Shown here: positions 63,175 through 64,000 of the stretch, in pieces | Position numbering within the stretch: the first letter of the stretch is position 1 | Layout: each line of letters starts with the position of its first letter | NCBI GenBank assembly: GCA_963748925.1 | Contig: CAVVKG010000003.1 | Location: forward strand, 310,001 to 374,000 | Reading direction: 5' to 3' | From: Cryomorpha sp963748925 | Lineage (GTDB): Bacteria; Bacteroidota; Bacteroidia; Flavobacteriales_D; Cryomorphaceae | DNA length: 64,000 bases | Program-made: the position numbers and the translations under genes | Notes under the pieces: model-generated | What the model was told of the DNA's origin: nothing | What the model saw: only the letters and a program-made list of their open reading frames with translations | Databases searched by the model: none

Positions 63175-64000
63175 ATGGAATATAAAGCGGGGCGTTTATT
63201 GAATCAGATTGAGTATCCGAAAGATCTTCGTGCTAACATTAAAGTGACTGAGCTCCCTGAGCTTTGTGATGAATTACGCGATTTTATCATTGATGTTGTA
63301 TCTACAAAAGGGGGGCATTTTGGTGCCAGTCTTGGCGTAGTAGAGCTTACTGTGGCGCTGCATTATGTTTTCAATACACCTTACGATCAGCTTGTTTGGG
63401 ATGTTGGCCATCAAGCTTACGGACATAAAATTCTGACTGGTCGTCGCAAGATATTTCATACCAACAGAAAATATAAAGGCATTAGCGGTTTCCCGAAAAG
63501 GTCTGAAAGTGAGTATGATACCTTTGGTGTTGGCCATTCATCTACTTCCATTTCGGGGGCGCTCGGTATGGCTGTTGCCAGCAAATTAAAAGGAGAACTG
63601 GACAGACAGCATATTGCCGTAATTGGTGATGGTGCCATGACTGCCGGGCTTGCGTTTGAGGCTTTGAACCACGGTGGTGTTGAGAATTCTAATATGATTG
63701 TTATTCTCAATGACAACTGCATGTCTATCGATCCGAACGTCGGTGCATTAAAAGATTACCTTACAGATATTACCACCTCGCCTACCTATAATAAGGTAAA
63801 GGATGAGGTGTGGAACCTGCTGGGAAAAATAAGTAAGTTTGGTCCCAACGCACAGGCTATTGTTCAGAAAGTGGAGAATGCGATAAAAACTTCATTGCTC
63901 AAGCAGAGCAATCTTTTTGAGTCGCTCAATTTTCGATATTTCGGTCCTGTAGACGGGCACGACGTAAATCATTTAGTAAGTGTTCTCAATGATTTAAAAG
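63175..64000 (+). CDS. dxs: 1-deoxy-D-xylulose-5-phosphate synthase, C-terminus beyond window
   Basis: The first 275 residues of a thiamine-diphosphate enzyme making the first intermediate of the non-mevalonate isoprenoid pathway. Visible motifs are GGHFGASLGVVELTVALHYVFNTP at about 43-66, VWDVGHQAYGHKILTGR with the catalytic His, GVGHSSTSISGALGMAVA and the ThDP motif VIGDGAMTAGLAFEALNH near residue 148. The ATG at 63175 opens the frame and fits the family start. The remaining half lies outside. Confidence 0.95.
   Translation, partial: MEYKAGRLLNQIEYPKDLRANIKVTELPELCDELRDFIIDVVSTKGGHFGASLGVVELTVALHYVFNTPYDQLVWDVGHQAYGHKILTGRRKIFHTNRKYKGISGFPKRSESEYDTFGVGHSSTSISGALGMAVASKLKGELDRQHIAVIGDGAMTAGLAFEALNHGGVENSNMIVILNDNCMSIDPNVGALKDYLTDITTSPTYNKVKDEVWNLLGKISKFGPNAQAIVQKVENAIKTSLLKQSNLFESLNFRYFGPVDGHDVNHLVSVLNDLK

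Overview
The window looks like a chromosomal segment of a member of the Bacteroidota, most likely a marine or halotolerant Flavobacteriales (Cryomorphaceae/Schleiferiaceae-like; the family is inference). The grounds are four proteins with type IX secretion (T9SS) C-terminal sorting domains, a SusC/RagA-type TonB receptor with a DUF4249 lipoprotein, several promoters of the Bacteroidetes form TAnnTTTG, use of TTG starts, weak Shine-Dalgarno sites and a moderately AT-rich composition. No rRNA, tRNA, CRISPR, transposase, prophage or plasmid gene was found. Most of the window is core chromosome.

Layout. 1-5.7 kb: a truncated lipoprotein, an erythromycin-esterase-like protein and a DUF4249/TonB-receptor pair. 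6.0-11.8 kb: a complete seven-subunit Mrp/Mnh cation/proton antiporter operon. 12-21.5 kb: small enzymes (two VOC proteins, MATE exporter, MiaE, thioesterase), an SDR/DUF2867 gene apparently split by a frameshift, a T9SS-exported choice-of-anchor B protein and a CapD/WbpM-type nucleotide-sugar dehydratase. 21.6-25.5 kb: a tightly overlapping operon gcvT-comB-yggS-HEAT-DUF3298. 25.7-30.6 kb: an FN3 protein, HPF/RaiA, PurC-PhoH, a SAM hydrolase-type protein and a small conserved gene. 30.8-35.1 kb: a minus-strand operon TPR-comA-rhodanese-DUF368-aroE. 35.3-43.4 kb: glmM, cysteine desulfurase, a YceI/porin/YceI group, an uncharacterised conserved 488-residue protein and an MBL hydrolase. 43.4-44.5 kb: a cluster of non-coding repeats. 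44.8-55.8 kb: asnS, a giant PKD-domain adhesin-like T9SS protein, a strong intercistronic hairpin and two tandem paralogous T9SS proteins. 56-62.9 kb: a TetR-TolC-MFP-RND efflux operon with a palindromic operator candidate. 63.2 kb to the end: the start of dxs.

How the genes work together. The Mrp operon gives Na+/H+ antiport. ComA and ComB, 9 kb apart, are successive steps making 3-sulfolactate from phosphoenolpyruvate and sulfite; a rhodanese, which can release sulfite, lies directly after comA. This may feed the sulfonolipids typical of Bacteroidota (inference). GlmM, the CapD-type enzyme and the DUF368 polyprenyl-phosphate transporter all serve envelope polysaccharide synthesis. The most unusual non-coding features are the repeat cluster at 43.4-44.5 kb and the 17-bp-stem hairpin at 51.85 kb.
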